From assembly GCA_029783825.1 (NCBI GenBank), contig JAREIK010003358.1, positions 126,730-190,729 on the forward strand: a DNA stretch of 64,000 bases, read 5' to 3'. Below, in pieces: positions 26,501 through 39,265 of this stretch. Under the pieces are notes generated by a model. It was not told where the DNA came from. It worked only from the letters and a program-made list of their open reading frames with translations, and ran no database searches. Origin of the DNA: Sapria himalayana (Eukaryota; Streptophyta; Magnoliopsida; Malpighiales; Rafflesiaceae). Position numbers and translations under genes: made by a program. Each line of letters starts with the position of its first letter. The first letter of the stretch is position 1.

Positions 26501-27077
26501 TGCTGTATATGTAATTTATTTTTTGATAATCTGTTTGTATAACCAAATATTTTATCTTTTTTAATAGTTTCATGTAAGTGCGGGAAAGAAAATATTAAGA
26601 TGCGGGGGATGCAGTAGTAGCACAATAACGTATGTCTCACTGACTAGACAATGGGCCAAAATTGGAGCAGAGCCTGACTCGTCTCATCATCCAACCCGCT
26701 CCGGTTAAATGAACCGAGAGAAAAATAAACAAAAATGTTTATAATTTTATTTTCGGGTGGCTATTTTTGGACCCGCGGAACTATTCATCATCTCTCTCTC
26801 TCTCTTCTCTATGTGCGATTTATCATGACTATTCTGTGTGCTGCATACTATAAGACATTTCTGTTGCTTTAATCTATAATGCAAAAGCATTTTCTAGTGG
26901 ATTTAGCTAGTCATACTGAGCGACTAGCGAACCACATTATTTTCGGTGTTTATTTCTCATTTTTTGATTCTATCATGGATGGTTGCTGAATTGGGATATA
27001 TATATATATATATTGCTTGTTTTCTATTGTGTTTCTATATCTCAATCTAACTACCGTGAAAGCACACTTGCCCAACA
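26501..27077. mobile_element. Solo LTR of a plant LTR retrotransposon (Copia-like), 577 bp
   Basis: A GC-richer island within a single satellite monomer begins TGCTG and ends CAACA, so it has TG...CA ends with short inverted termini. It is flanked by a perfect 5-bp direct repeat ATTAT (26496-26500 and 27078-27082). The satellite reads continuously across the site once the island and one repeat are removed. Inside are a CT-rich run (about 26790-26809), as is common in leader regions of plant LTRs, and a short TA run (about 26997-27012). No internal retrotransposon genes flank it, so it is a solo LTR left by LTR-LTR recombination. The Copia assignment rests on end style only. Confidence 0.85.
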
Positions 27078-27082
27078 ATTAT

Positions 27083-28206
27083 ATATGGCATAATGGTTTA
27101 ATGGATCGATTATTTAGGGGTTTTGTCGTTTAGGAGTTTAGCAATTTATGTTTTAATGCATTTAGTGGTATATAGGTTTTATTTATATAATAAAAATAAT
27201 TTTTTTTTGATTTTTTTTAGATTTTCAAAGGTTATAACCTTTAAAAATAAAATAATTTTTAAAATCTTTTGAAATGTGAATACCATGTATAATTATATTA
27301 ATCTTATTAATTATATATCATATAAATTCAATATAAATAATTTTAATGATAGATATTATAATAATGAACAAAAATTAAATTAATAAACTATTATTAATAA
27401 TATAAATATTAATTAAAATATATTTACATAACACAAAATGATTCAAAATCAAATAAAAATATATTATTAAATAATAATATTTAATTTTTTATTTTTTTCA
27501 TCTTTTTATAAGCTTATATTTTTTTATGATTAAAAATAAATTATATAAATAATATCTCTCACTCGAAATTTATTTGGTAATTAATTTTTTTAAAAAATTT
27601 AAAATATAAATAATTAAAATGAATATTTAAAATTATAAAAAATAGATATAAAAATGAGATTTATTATTTATTAAGTAGTATACAACTGTTATAAGGTTTA
27701 TGTATTTAGGGGTTTCGGGTTGTATGAGCTACTGATTTAAGTAAGTAAACATTTAGTGGTCTATATATTTTATTTAAAAAAGAAATAACAAAAAATTTAT
27801 TTTTTGTATTCTTTCTCATTTTTTAATAATATAACCTCTGAAAATATAATAATTTTAAATTTTTTTTCAAAAGTGAATACAATATTTATTTATAATAATA
27901 ATGATAATTATATATCATATAAATTCAATATAAACAATTTTATTGATAAATATTCTAATATTTATCAAAAAATAAATTAAAAATCTATTATGAATAAGAT
28001 TGATATTACTTAAAATATAATATCAAAACCTAAAATGATTCAAAAGCAAAAGAAAATATATCACTAAATAAGAATTATTTGTTTTTTAATTTTTATGATT
28101 GTTATAAGATTATTTATTTTTGATGAAAAATAATTTTTATAAATTATATTTTTAACTCATAATTTATTTTATAATTAATATAAATAAAAAATAAATAAAT
28201 AAATAA

Positions 28207-28254
<48 letters not shown>

Positions 28255-29682
28255 ACAATCAAAATGAATTTTTTAAATTATAATGAAAACAAATAAAAAT
28301 GAGATTTCTTAATTATTATTTAGTGTATACCGGTTTAAAGAATTATCTATATAGGGGTGTCGGGAAATAGTTTAGTGATTTAAATGCTTAGACATTTACT
28401 AGTGTATACGTTTTATTTAAACAATAGTATAACAAAGAAAAAATATTTTTTTTTATTTTTTCACATTTTAAAAGGTTATAACCTTTGAATATATAATAAT
28501 TTTAAAATTTTTTTCAAAAGTGAATATAATATTTAGTTATAATAATTATTATATATATATATCATATAAATTCAATATAAACATTTTTATTGATAAATAT
28601 TATAATAATGATAAAAAAAATTATTTAATAATCTATTATTAATAATTTAGAAATCAATTAAAATATAATTACAAAACCTAAAATGAACAAAAACAAAGCA
28701 AAATATATTACTATATAATAATTTTTTGTTTTTAGTTTTTTTATTCTTTTAATTAGTTTATCTTTATTTTTTTGTTGAAAAATAATTTATATAAATTTTA
28801 TTTCTATAACTTATACTTAATTTTGAAATTAATATTTATATAAAAATAAACAAATAAATAATAAAAATGAATATACAAAATTATACTAAAAAAATGAGAT
28901 TTATTATTTATTATTTATTATTTAGGGATACCGGTTTAATTTAAATTAGATTTGTCTCACTAATAATTTATTTTGTAATTAATATTTCTATAGAAATAAA
29001 CTGATAAATAATTAAAATAAAAATTTAAAATTATACTGAATAAAAATTAAAATGAGATTTAAGATTTATTATTAATGTATACTAGTTTAATGGTTTAAGT
29101 ATTTACAGGTTTTTTCATTAGGAGTTTAGTGATTTATGTTTTTACGCTTTTAGTGGTCTATAGGTTTTATATAAAAAAATAAAATAACAAAAAAAATTCT
29201 ATAATTTGTTATCATTTTCATAGGTTATAAACTTTTAAAATATAATAATATTTACAATTTTTTGAAATGTGAATACAATATTTAGTTATAATAATATTAA
29301 TAATTATATATCATATAAATTAAATATTAACAATTTTATTGATAGATAATATAAAAATGATCAAAAATTAAATTAATAAACTATTAATAAAAAGATAGAT
29401 ATTAATTAAAAAATATTTACAAATTGATTCAAAATTAAAGTAAAATAATTTACTGGATAATAATTTTTAATTTTTAAATTTTTACTTCTTTATAAGCGTA
29501 TATTTTTTTATTAAAAACAAATAATTAAATTATATTTGTCGCACTCATACTTTATTTTGTAATTAATATTTCTATAAAAATAAACTAATAAATAATTAAA
29601 ATTAATATTTAAAATTATAATAAATAGAAATAAAAATTAGATTTATTAATTATTAAGTTGTTTATAGATGTTTAATGGTATA
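27083..29682 (+). repeat. AT-rich satellite array, block 4
   Basis: Monomers with cores near 27230, 27830, 28473 and 29225. The subtype order of the first three (ATATGG type, GTAAGTAAGCAT type, ATAGGGG type) is the same as at 54210-55410. A (TA)n run sits at about 28211-28246. I see no gene. Confidence 0.85.
28187..28247. repeat. (AATA)n followed by (TA)n microsatellite
   Basis: Several AAATA/AATA units pass into about 18 TA dinucleotides. Equivalent monomers near 4600, 30770 and 55160 have only short TA runs, so this is a local expansion. Confidence 0.9.
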
Positions 29683-29848
29683 TGTTGGGTAATTGCGCTT
29701 CCACGGTAGTGAGATTAAGAAACAAAGAAAACAAACAATATATATCCCAATCCAGCAAGCATCCACGACAAAATCAAAAAAACAAGAAATTAACACCAAA
29801 AATAACGTGGTTCATTAGTCACTCAGTACAACTAGCTACATTTAATAA
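29683..29848. mobile_element. Truncated LTR fragment (Copia-like)
   Basis: A ~165-bp non-satellite island begins TGTTGGG and contains AACGTGGTTC, a phrase common in plant Copia LTRs. It ends without CA and runs straight into satellite (AATTTACAATTTTTTG), and no target duplication is visible. About 150 bp of the host monomer are missing across the site, so a deletion removed the rest. The 67-codon ORF through it is incidental. Confidence 0.55.
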
Positions 29849-32800
29849 AATTTACAATTTTTTGAAATGTGAATACAATATTTAGCTTTTATAACATTAA
29901 TAATTATATTTCATATAAATTCAATATAAACAATTTTATTAATAGATAATATAATAATGATCAAAAATTAAATTAATAAACTATTAATAAAAAGATAGAT
30001 ATTGATTAAAAAATATTTACAAAACCAAAATTTATTCAAAATTAAAGTAAAAAATATTACTGGATTATAATTTTTAATTTTTAAATTTCTACTTCTTTTA
30101 TAAGCGTATATTTTTTTTATTAAAAATAAATTAATTAAATTATATTTGTCGCACTCATACATTATTTTATAATAAAATTTTCTATAAAAATAAACTAATA
30201 TATAATTAAAATGAATATTTAAAATTATAATAAATAGAAATAAAAATTAGATTTATTAATTATTAAGTAGTATATAGCTGTTAAATGGTTTATGTATTTA
30301 GGAATTATGGGGTATAGGAGTTTACTGATTTAACTGTGTATCCATTTAGTGATTTATAGGTTTTATTTAAAAAATAAATAAAAAAATTTATTTTTATTAT
30401 TTTTTGATATTTTCAAAGGTTATAACCTTTAAAAATATTATAATTTTTAATTTTTTTTCAAAAGTGAATAAATATTTATTTATAATAATCATAATAATTA
30501 TATATCATATAAATTCAATATAACGATTTTATTGATAGATATTCTAATAATTATCAAAAAATAAATTAAAAATATATTATGAATAATATTGATATTACTA
30601 AAAATATAATATCAAAACCTAAAAAGATTCAAAAGCAAAGCAAAATATATTACTTAATATTAATTATTTGTTTTTAAATTTTTATTCTTTTTATAAGCTT
30701 ATCTAATTTTTGATGAAAAATAATTTTTATAAATTATATTTTTAACTCATAATTTATTTTATAATTAATATATATATATATAAATAAAAAACAAAACAAT
30801 CAAAATGAATTTTTTAATTTATAATGAAAACATTTAAAAATGACATTTATTCATTATTATGTAGGGTCAACTCGTTTAAACGATTATCTATATAGGGGTA
30901 TCGGGGTTTTGTAGTTTAGTGATTTAAGTGTTTAGGCATTTAGTGATTTATAGGTTTTATTTAAACAATGAAATAATAATAAAAAATATGTTTTTTTTGT
31001 TTTTTCAAATGTTCAAAGCTTATAATCTTTGAAAATATAATAATTATAAATTTTTTTTCAAAAGTTAATACAATATTTTTTTAAACTATAATAATTATTA
31101 TAGTTATAATAATTATTAAATCTATATATCATATATATTAAATATAAAAATTTTTATTGATAAATATTCTAATAATGATCAAAAAATAAATTAATAATTT
31201 ATTATTAATAAGTTAGATATCAATTATAATATAATTACAAAACCTAAAATGATTCAGAAACAAAATAAAATATATTACTATATAATAATTTTTTGTTTTT
31301 AATTTTTTTCTTCTTTTAATAAGTTTATCTATATTTTTTAGTTGAAAAATAATATATATAAATTATATTTGTCTAACTTATAATTTATTTCGTAATTAAT
31401 ATTTATATAAAAATAAACAAATAAATAATTAAAATGAATATTTAAAATTATAATGATAAAAATAAAAATGAGATTTATTTTTTATTATTTAGGATATACC
31501 TCTTTAAAAAATTTATCTATTTAGGGGTTTTGAGATTTAGAAGTTATTTATTTAAGTATTTAGGCATTTAATGGTTTATAGATTTTATTTAAACAATGAA
31601 ATAATAAAAAATTTATTTTTGATATTTTTTCAAATTTTCAAATGTCATAACATTTGAAAATATAATAATTTTAATAATTTTTTAAAAATGTGAATACAAT
31701 ATTTAGTTATAATAATTATTATAACTATATATAATATAAACTAAATATAAACAATTTTATTGATAATATTATATCAATTATCAAAAAATAAATTAATAAA
31801 CTATTATTAATATGATAGATAAAAATTAAAATATAATTAAAAAAACTAAAATGATTCAAAATCAAAATAAAATTTATTACTAAATAATAATTTTTTTTTA
31901 GTTTTTGCAACATTTTATAAGCTAATATTTATTTTTGTTGAAAAATATATTATTTAAATTATATTTGTCACTCATAATTTATTTTGTAATTAATATTTCT
32001 ATAAATTATTTAAATTATATTTAAGGTTTACGAGTTTAAAGATTTAGGTATTTAGGGGATTCAGGGTTTAGGAGTTTAGAGATTTATGTATTTAGTCATT
32101 TAATAGTTTAAAAGTTTTATCTAAACAATTATATAACAAAAAATTTTTTTTTGTTATTTTTTCTCATTTTTGAATGTTATAACCTTTGAAATTATAACAA
32201 TTTTTAAATTTTTTTTATGTGTGAATACTATATTTTGTTATGATAATCATAATAATTATATATCATGTTAATTCAATATAAACAATTATATTGATAGATA
32301 TTATATTAATGATTGAAAAATAAATTAATAAACTATTATTAATAAGATAGATATTTTTTAAAATATATTTGCAAAATGTAAATTTATTCAAAATCAAAGT
32401 AAAATATAATAGTAAATAATAATTTTTTTGATGTTTTGCTTCTTTTTATAAGTTTATATTGTTTGTTATTAAAAGTAAATTATTTAAATTAAATTTGTTT
32501 TCCACATAATTTATTTTTAATTTATAATTCTATAAACATAAACTAATAAATAATTAAAATCAATATTTAAAATTATAATGAATAAGAATAAAATTGAGTT
32601 TTATTATTTATTATTCATGATATACTAGTTAAATGGTTTAAGTATTTAGGTGTTTTGGGATTTTGTGATTTAAGTGTTTAGGACTTTAGTGATTTATAAT
32701 TTTTATTTAAAGAATGAAAAAATAAAAGAATTAAATTTTTCTTTTTTTTTAATTTTTGAAGGTTATAACCTTTGAAAATATAATAATTTTTAATTTTTTT

Positions 32801-35560
32801 TTAAATGTTAATATAATATTTAGTTATAATATTCTTAATAATTATATATAATGTAAACTCAATATAAATAATTGTATTAATAGATATTATAATAATGATC
32901 AATAAAAAATTAATAAACTATTATTAATAAGAATGATATAAATTAAAATATAATTGCAAAAACTAAAATGATTCAAAATCAAAATAAAATATAAGACAAA
33001 ATAATAAATTTTTGTTTTTAAAATTTTGCCTCTTTTTATAAGAATATATATTTTTTGATGAAAATTAAATTATTTAAATTATATCTGTCTCACTAATAAT
33101 TTATTTTGTAATTAATATTTCTATAAAATAAATTGCCAAATAATTAAAATAAAAATTTAAAATTATAGTGAATAAATATTAAAATGAGATTTAAGATTTA
33201 TAATTAATGTATACCAGTTTAATAGTTTAAGTATTTAGAGGTTTTGTCGTTAGGAGTTTAGAGATTTATGTTTTTAGGCTTTTAGTGGTTTATAGGTTTT
33301 ATATAAATAAATAAAATAACAAAAAAATTATATATAATTTGTTATCATTTTCATAGTTTATAACCTTTGAAAATATAATAATATTTACAATTTTTTGAAA
33401 TGTGAATACAATATTTAGTTTTAATAATATTAATAATTATATATCTTATAAATTCAAATTAAACAATTTTATTGATAGACAATATAATAATGATCAAAAA
33501 TTAAATTAATAAACTATTAATAAAAAGAAAGATATTAATTAAAAAAAATTTACAAAACCCAAATTGTTTCAAAATTAAAGTAAATATATTACTGGATAAT
33601 AATTTTAAATTTTTAAATTTCTACTTCTTTTTTAAGCATATATTTTTTTATTAAAAATAAATTAATTAAATTATATTTGTCGCACTCATACTTTATTTTG
33701 CAATAAATATTTCTATAAAAATAAACTAATAAATAATTAAAATGAATATTTAAAATTATAATAAATAGAAATAAAAATTAGATTTATTAATTATTAAGTA
33801 GTATATACCGGTTTAATGGTTTATGTATTTAGGAATTATGAGGTTTAGGAGTTTACTGATTTAACTGTGTATGCATTTAGTGGTTTATAGGTTTTATTAA
33901 AAAAATAAAACAATAAAAAAGTTATTTTTATTATTTTTTGATATTTTCAAAGGTTATAATCTTTGAAATATAATAATTTTAAATTTTTTTTAAAATGTGA
34001 ATACAATATTTAGTTATAATAATCATTATATTTATATATCATATAAATTCAATATAAAAAATTTTATTGATAAATATATTAATAATGATCAAAAATAAAT
34101 TAATAATCTATTATTAATAAGATAGATATCAATTAAAATATAGTTACAAAACCTAAAATGATTCAGAAGAAAAGCAAAATATATTACTATATAACAATTT
34201 TTTGTTTTGAAATTTTTTTTTTCTTTTAAAAGTTTATCAATAATTTTTTGATGAAAAATAATTTATAAAAATTATATTTGTCTAACTCAATTTATATTGT
34301 GATTAATATTTATATATAAATAAAAATATAAATAATTAAAATGAATAATTAAAATTATAATTAAAAAAATGAGATTTATTATTTATTATTTAGGATTACC
34401 AGTTTAATTTAAATTAGATCTGTCTCACTAATAATTTATTTTGTAATTAATATTTCAATAAAATAAATTAATAAATAATTAAAATAAAAATTTAAAATTA
34501 TACTGAATAAAAATTAAAATGAGATTTATGATTTATTATTAATGTATACCAGTTTAATGAATTAAGTATTTACTTTAAAAGTTTATCAATAATTTTTTGA
34601 TGAAAAATAATTTATAAAAATTATATTTGTCTAACTCAATTTATATTGTGATTAATATTTATATATAAATAAAAATATAAATAATTAAAATGAATAATTA
34701 AAATTATAATTAAAAAAATGAGATTTATTATTTATTATTTAGGATTACCAGTTTAATTTAAATTAGATCTGTCTCACTAATAATTTATTTTGTAATTAAT
34801 ATTTCAATAAAATAAATTAATAAATAATTAAAATAAAAATTTAAAATTATACTGAATAAAAATTAAAATGAGATTTATGATTTATTATTAATGTATACCA
34901 GTTTAATGAATTAAGTATTTAGAGGTTTTGTCGTTAGGAGTTTCGCAATTTATGTTTTTAGGCTTTTAGTGGGTTATAGGATTTATTTAAATAAATAAAA
35001 TAACAAAAAAAATTTTTATAGTTTTTTATCATTTTCATAGGTTATAACATTTGAAAATAAAATAATATTTAAAATTTTTTGAAATTTTAATACAATAATT
35101 TGTTATAATAATATTAAAAATTATATATCATTTAAATTTAATATAAATAATTTTATTGATAGATATTATAATAATGATCAAAAATTAAATTTATAAACTA
35201 TTAATATTAAGATAGATATTAATTACAAAATATTTACAAAACCTAAATTGATTCAAAATTAAAGTAACTTATATTACATGATAATAATTTTTAATTTTTA
35301 AATTTATACTTCTTTTATAAGCGTATATTTTTATTAGATAAATAATATATTATTTAAATTATATTTGTCCCACTCATAATTTATTTTGTAATAAATATTT
35401 CTAAATAAATACACTAATAAATAATTAAAATGAATATTTAAAAATATAATAAATAACAATAAAAATTAGATTTATTAATTATTAAGTACTATTTAGAGGT
35501 TTAATGGTTTATGTATTTAGGCATTACGAGGTTTTGGAGTTTACTGATTTAACTTTATAT
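29849..35560 (+). repeat. AT-rich satellite array, block 5
   Basis: Cores near 30420, 31020, 31645, 32175, 32760, 33359, 33955 and 35040 show the five-subtype order seen at 5430-7628 and 48234-50550. The last monomer (34920-35460) carries variants shared only with the monomer left of hAT copy 1 (11160-11720), such as AAAGTAACTTATATTAC and ATTAGATAAATAATATATTA. I see no gene. Confidence 0.85.
34225..34921 (+). repeat. Recent 348-bp perfect tandem duplication
   Basis: 34225-34572 and 34574-34921 read identically base for base as far as I can compare, separated by one base. Neighbouring monomers differ at many sites, so this duplication is far younger than the array, or it is an assembly artefact. 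Confidence 0.9.
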
Positions 35561-35568
35561 GCATTTAG
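35561..35568 (+). repeat. Target-site duplication, left, hAT copy 2
   Basis: GCATTTAG, repeated exactly at 39258-39265. Eight bases is the standard hAT target duplication. The site is one of the 8-bp telomere-like units of the satellite. Confidence 0.95.
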
Positions 35569-38500
35569 TAGGGCTGCTCACGGGATAGGGAGATTCGCCA
35601 CCCTACCCGAAGTCTTGTCCCGAAAGAATCGGGACTGAGAAAAATCCATTGACTTTGACTTTTCCCGTCCCGTTCTGTCACATATTTTTTCTTTTGGGAT
35701 GATTCCGGATATTAAGCAAAATCCATCCCAAAAACCATCCCATCCTAAAAAACTGATACTTTAACTAGGAATATGTATATAAAACATGAAGATGCCACCA
35801 ATTCCACTACTTCCCATCCAATTCCGATGCACCTATTGCTGTTCCGACGAGTTTTAGGCCACCTCATGCCGTTCTAGCCATGTTTAGTTAGGTCCAGCAC
35901 TTGTCCGTCGCACTTCTGGTTGCCTCCACCATGTCTCAGATGCCACCAGCCTTTTGGTTTGTTTTTCTGATGAGAATTGAATGATTAATTATTATTATTA
36001 TGTGTTTTTGTCAGTTTTGTAGAGTATTGGTTGTGGTGTTGTGGTTGGGCTGAATGAGTGGGCTGAATGTGTTATAATCAATTTTGTAGAGCTTACTTGT
36101 TTGAAATATTTATATGTATTTATGCTTAACATATCATATTAATTAATGACAATGCAATTGGCACAATCCAGCAATAAACCAAAAATACAATAAATTGAAG
36201 ATGATCACATCTCAAATGATCAAAGTACTTGTAAATCCAATTATCATTCTTTCACGAACCCTCCTATTGTTACGGTAGGTTCTTCGATTCCAATTGTAAA
36301 AGAAAGTCAAGGTACATCTGAACCTCAAGCTCATAAAAAGTATAAGTCTGTTGTTTGGGAAACTTATGAGATATTAGTTGATTCAGAGGGAAATGAAACT
36401 GGTAGGGAAGCTTGTATATCGGGTAGGAAAGAATTTTTGGCAAAAAGTGATCAAGGTACTTCGGGTTTATGGAAATACTTGAAAGAGACTTGTAGGAAAT
36501 TTCCACACAAAAAAGAATTAATAGAAGCTCACAAAGGTAAAGACAAGTCACAATCTTTGTTGAGTTTCACTAAAATTACTAGTTCAGAGGATAACAAATT
36601 AACTTGTTGGCAATTTGATCAACAACTTGTTAGAGAGGCTTTGGTGAAAATGATCATAAAAGGTGAATTGCCTTTTTTTTGTTGAGAGGGATGAGTTTAA
36701 GGAGTTTTGTGAAGTTAGTGTGCCTCAATTTAGAATTCCATCTAGGCACTCTACACTGAGGGATAGTTTTTCTTTGTTTGTGAAGGAAAAGAAGAAATTA
36801 TTTGATATCATATCATCTCATTGTTGTAGAGTTTCATTGACTACCGACACTTGGACTAGCATTCAAAATTTATCTTATGTATGTTTGACTGTTCATTTCA
36901 TTGATTCTTAATGGAATATGCATAAAAGGCTTTTAAAATTTTGTGTAATTAAAAGTGATTCTAGAGTTAATATTAGAAATGCTATTGAGTTTTGCATTTA
37001 TGAATGGGGTTTAAGAAAGTTGATGTTCATTACTGTTGACAATGCATCAAATAATGATGTTGCAGTTGAACAATTGAAAAAAAGGCTTGTGAAGAAAAGT
37101 GGTGTACCTTTGAGAGGCGAGAATTTTCATATGAGATGTTGTGATCATATCCTAAACTTAATTGTCAGAGAAGGCATTGCGGTAGTTGAGGGTGGTATTC
37201 AAAAAATTAGAGGTGTGGTGAAATATTTGAGGAGCAGTCCTAAAAGATTAGATATGTTTAAGTTATGTGTTGAAGAAGCAAACTTGACATATGGATCTTC
37301 ATTGCAATTAGATTGTCCTACAAAATAGAATTCAACTTATTTGAAGATACAAACTGATATAACATATCAAAAAGAATTTGATATGTTGGAGGACAAAGAC
37401 AAAAGGTTTTTGAAGGAGTTTAATTCAAAAGTTCCAACTAAGAGAGATTGAATAAACGCCAAAATTTTGGCTCGTTTCTTGAAAACTTTTTATGAGGTAA
37501 CTTGTAAATTTTCTGGCTCATAATATTCTATCTCTAGTGTTTATTTTCCTAAGATAATTAGAATTTTTTAAAAAATTGAGCTTTGTGAAAATAGTAGAGA
37601 TACAATGCTGTCTGAAATGGGTATGAAAATGAGGCATAAATTCAACAAATATTGGAGTTCTCTTCAGTCAACAAATATTATGCTTTTTGTAGCAGTAGTG
37701 TTGAATCCTAGATATAAGCTCAAATATCTCAAGTTTAAGTACACTTAGCATTATGGAGAGGAATTAGCTAAAAATTTGGTGAAAAATGTTATAAATGCTT
37801 TAAATGAGATGATGGATGATTATAAAGATATAAATGAAGATGAATCAAAATAAGATGTTTTCTCTTCTACTGTGTTGAAGAAAAATGATGATTTCTTTAT
37901 TGGTAGTGATACTTATGTTGATGATTATTTTTGTTGAATTGGAGAAAGAACAAGAAGTTGCAGCATTGGAAAAGTTGGATAGGTACTTGGAAGACAAACT
38001 TGAAAAAAATAGAATTGATTTTGATCTTTTAAACTGGTGGAAGGTAAATGAGGTTAGGTATCCTTATTTGGCAAATGAAGTAAAAAATGTATTTGCTATC
38101 CAAGCATCTACTGTTGCCTATGAATCTACATTTAGCACTAGGGGGAGAACTTTCGATAAATTTAGGAGTTCTTTAACACCTATTACAGCCGAAGTTCTCA
38201 TATGTCTACAAGATTGGTTGAGAAGCTCAAACAAACCTATTGAAATTGAAGAATTAGTTCAAGTCCTTGATGATAATAAATCAGGTTAGTATACAAAAAT
38301 TGTAAATTTTAATTTCATTTTTACTTTTTTTATTCATTCAATTTAATAAAAATATGGTTCAGTTACAATTTTCAAAGGGGTCACAAGATCCAAATATTCT
38401 TCCAAATATAGTTGGCCAACTAAATATGGAATGTGTGTATTAAATTTTATAAGAAATATTTTGTTTTTTTATTACTCTTTCATCTTAGAAATTTATGTCT

Positions 38501-39257
38501 ACATGATTAACATGTTTTCATCTTTGGTTGTCCTTCTATAGTGGAGGAAGAAAAGGGAGGAGTTGTTGAAGAGATAATTAATTGGGTTTGGATTTTCGTT
38601 GTTGTTACGGGACGGACCTTTGAAATGATTATTATTATGGTTGTTATTAGTTGTATTTTTTTTGTTATGTTAAGCTGCCTAATTTTAGAAATTACTTAAG
38701 TAGTAATTGATGCCACTAATGTTTGTGATCATCTTTAGCTATTCCTTAATATTTTAAATAATTGTTTAAAAAATGTAGTATTGCTATTATGGTTAACTTT
38801 CACTCTGTCGAACAAAGCCAACTTGTGAAAAAACAAAGAACCAAATTAAGCTCACAACTCGATCCCATTCTATTTATCATTTCTATCATTTTTTGCACAT
38901 CAAAACTTTTGACAAGGTAATGGAACACGTTTGCGGTATTCAGCCTATTTGACAAAACAAAATTGGCCCAATTTGAGTTTGAAAGATACATAACTAAGGA
39001 ATGATAAATTGTAAAGAAAAAGGTTTAGACATGAACTAACTTTTCCGGTTTTAAGAAAATAAATTGAAAAAAATGTCCGAACTCCGTTCCGTCCCAGAAC
39101 CATTTTCTTCTACCCAAAATCCCCGATCTCGGTCCCGTCCCATCCCGATATTTTGAACCTATGGGATGGGTCTGGATCTTCAAAAAAAATCTCCGAATTG
39201 TGGGAAGGGACTAGAAATTTGTAATCCCCATCCCATCCCGTCCCATGAGCACCCCTA
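35569..39257 (+). mobile_element. hAT transposon copy 2, full length (3689 bp), defective
   Basis: Both ends are present: TAGGGCTGCTCACGGGA at 35569-35585 and, on the minus strand, TAGGGGTGCTCATGGGA at 39241-39257 (15 of 17 match). A perfect 8-bp GCATTTAG duplication flanks it. Subterminal regions are rich in TCCCGTCCC/GGGACGGG motifs, as expected for transposase binding sites. The inside holds one broken transposase gene in plus orientation. Termini, duplication length and BED/RNase-H/hATC protein together place it in the hAT superfamily. It is embedded in, and duplicated with, the satellite. Confidence 0.95.
36146..38289 (+). pseudogene. hAT transposase pseudogene, copy 2
   Basis: Better preserved of the two remnants. 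ATG 36146 starts a frame with a stop at codon 16 (36191-36193). It then stays open to 36685 through a BED-like finger (about 36347-36475: ACISGRKEF...GTSGLWKYLKETC), where one Cys is Gly and the His is Tyr, so zinc binding is probably lost. A 2-nt deletion relative to copy 1 at the T run near 36671-36678 shifts the frame. The next frame carries VSLTTDTWTS (first Asp 36846-36848), ITVDNASNND (second Asp 37038-37040) and MRCCDHILNL. Stops occur at 36909, 37326 and several points up to about 37930. The last frame (from about 37933) has the hATC region LNWWKVNEVRYP...AYESTFS (Glu 38122-38124) and ends at TAG 38289. All three catalytic acidic residues survive, but the gene is dead. Confidence 0.9.
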
Positions 39258-39265
39258 GCATTTAG
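39258..39265 (+). repeat. Target-site duplication, right, hAT copy 2
   Basis: GCATTTAG, identical to 35561-35568. The satellite continues with TGGTTTATAGG, as in uninterrupted monomers. Confidence 0.95.

Noticed and set aside
36270..36551. Minus-strand ORF across the hAT BED region
   Set aside because: It is an antisense shadow of the transposase pseudogene.
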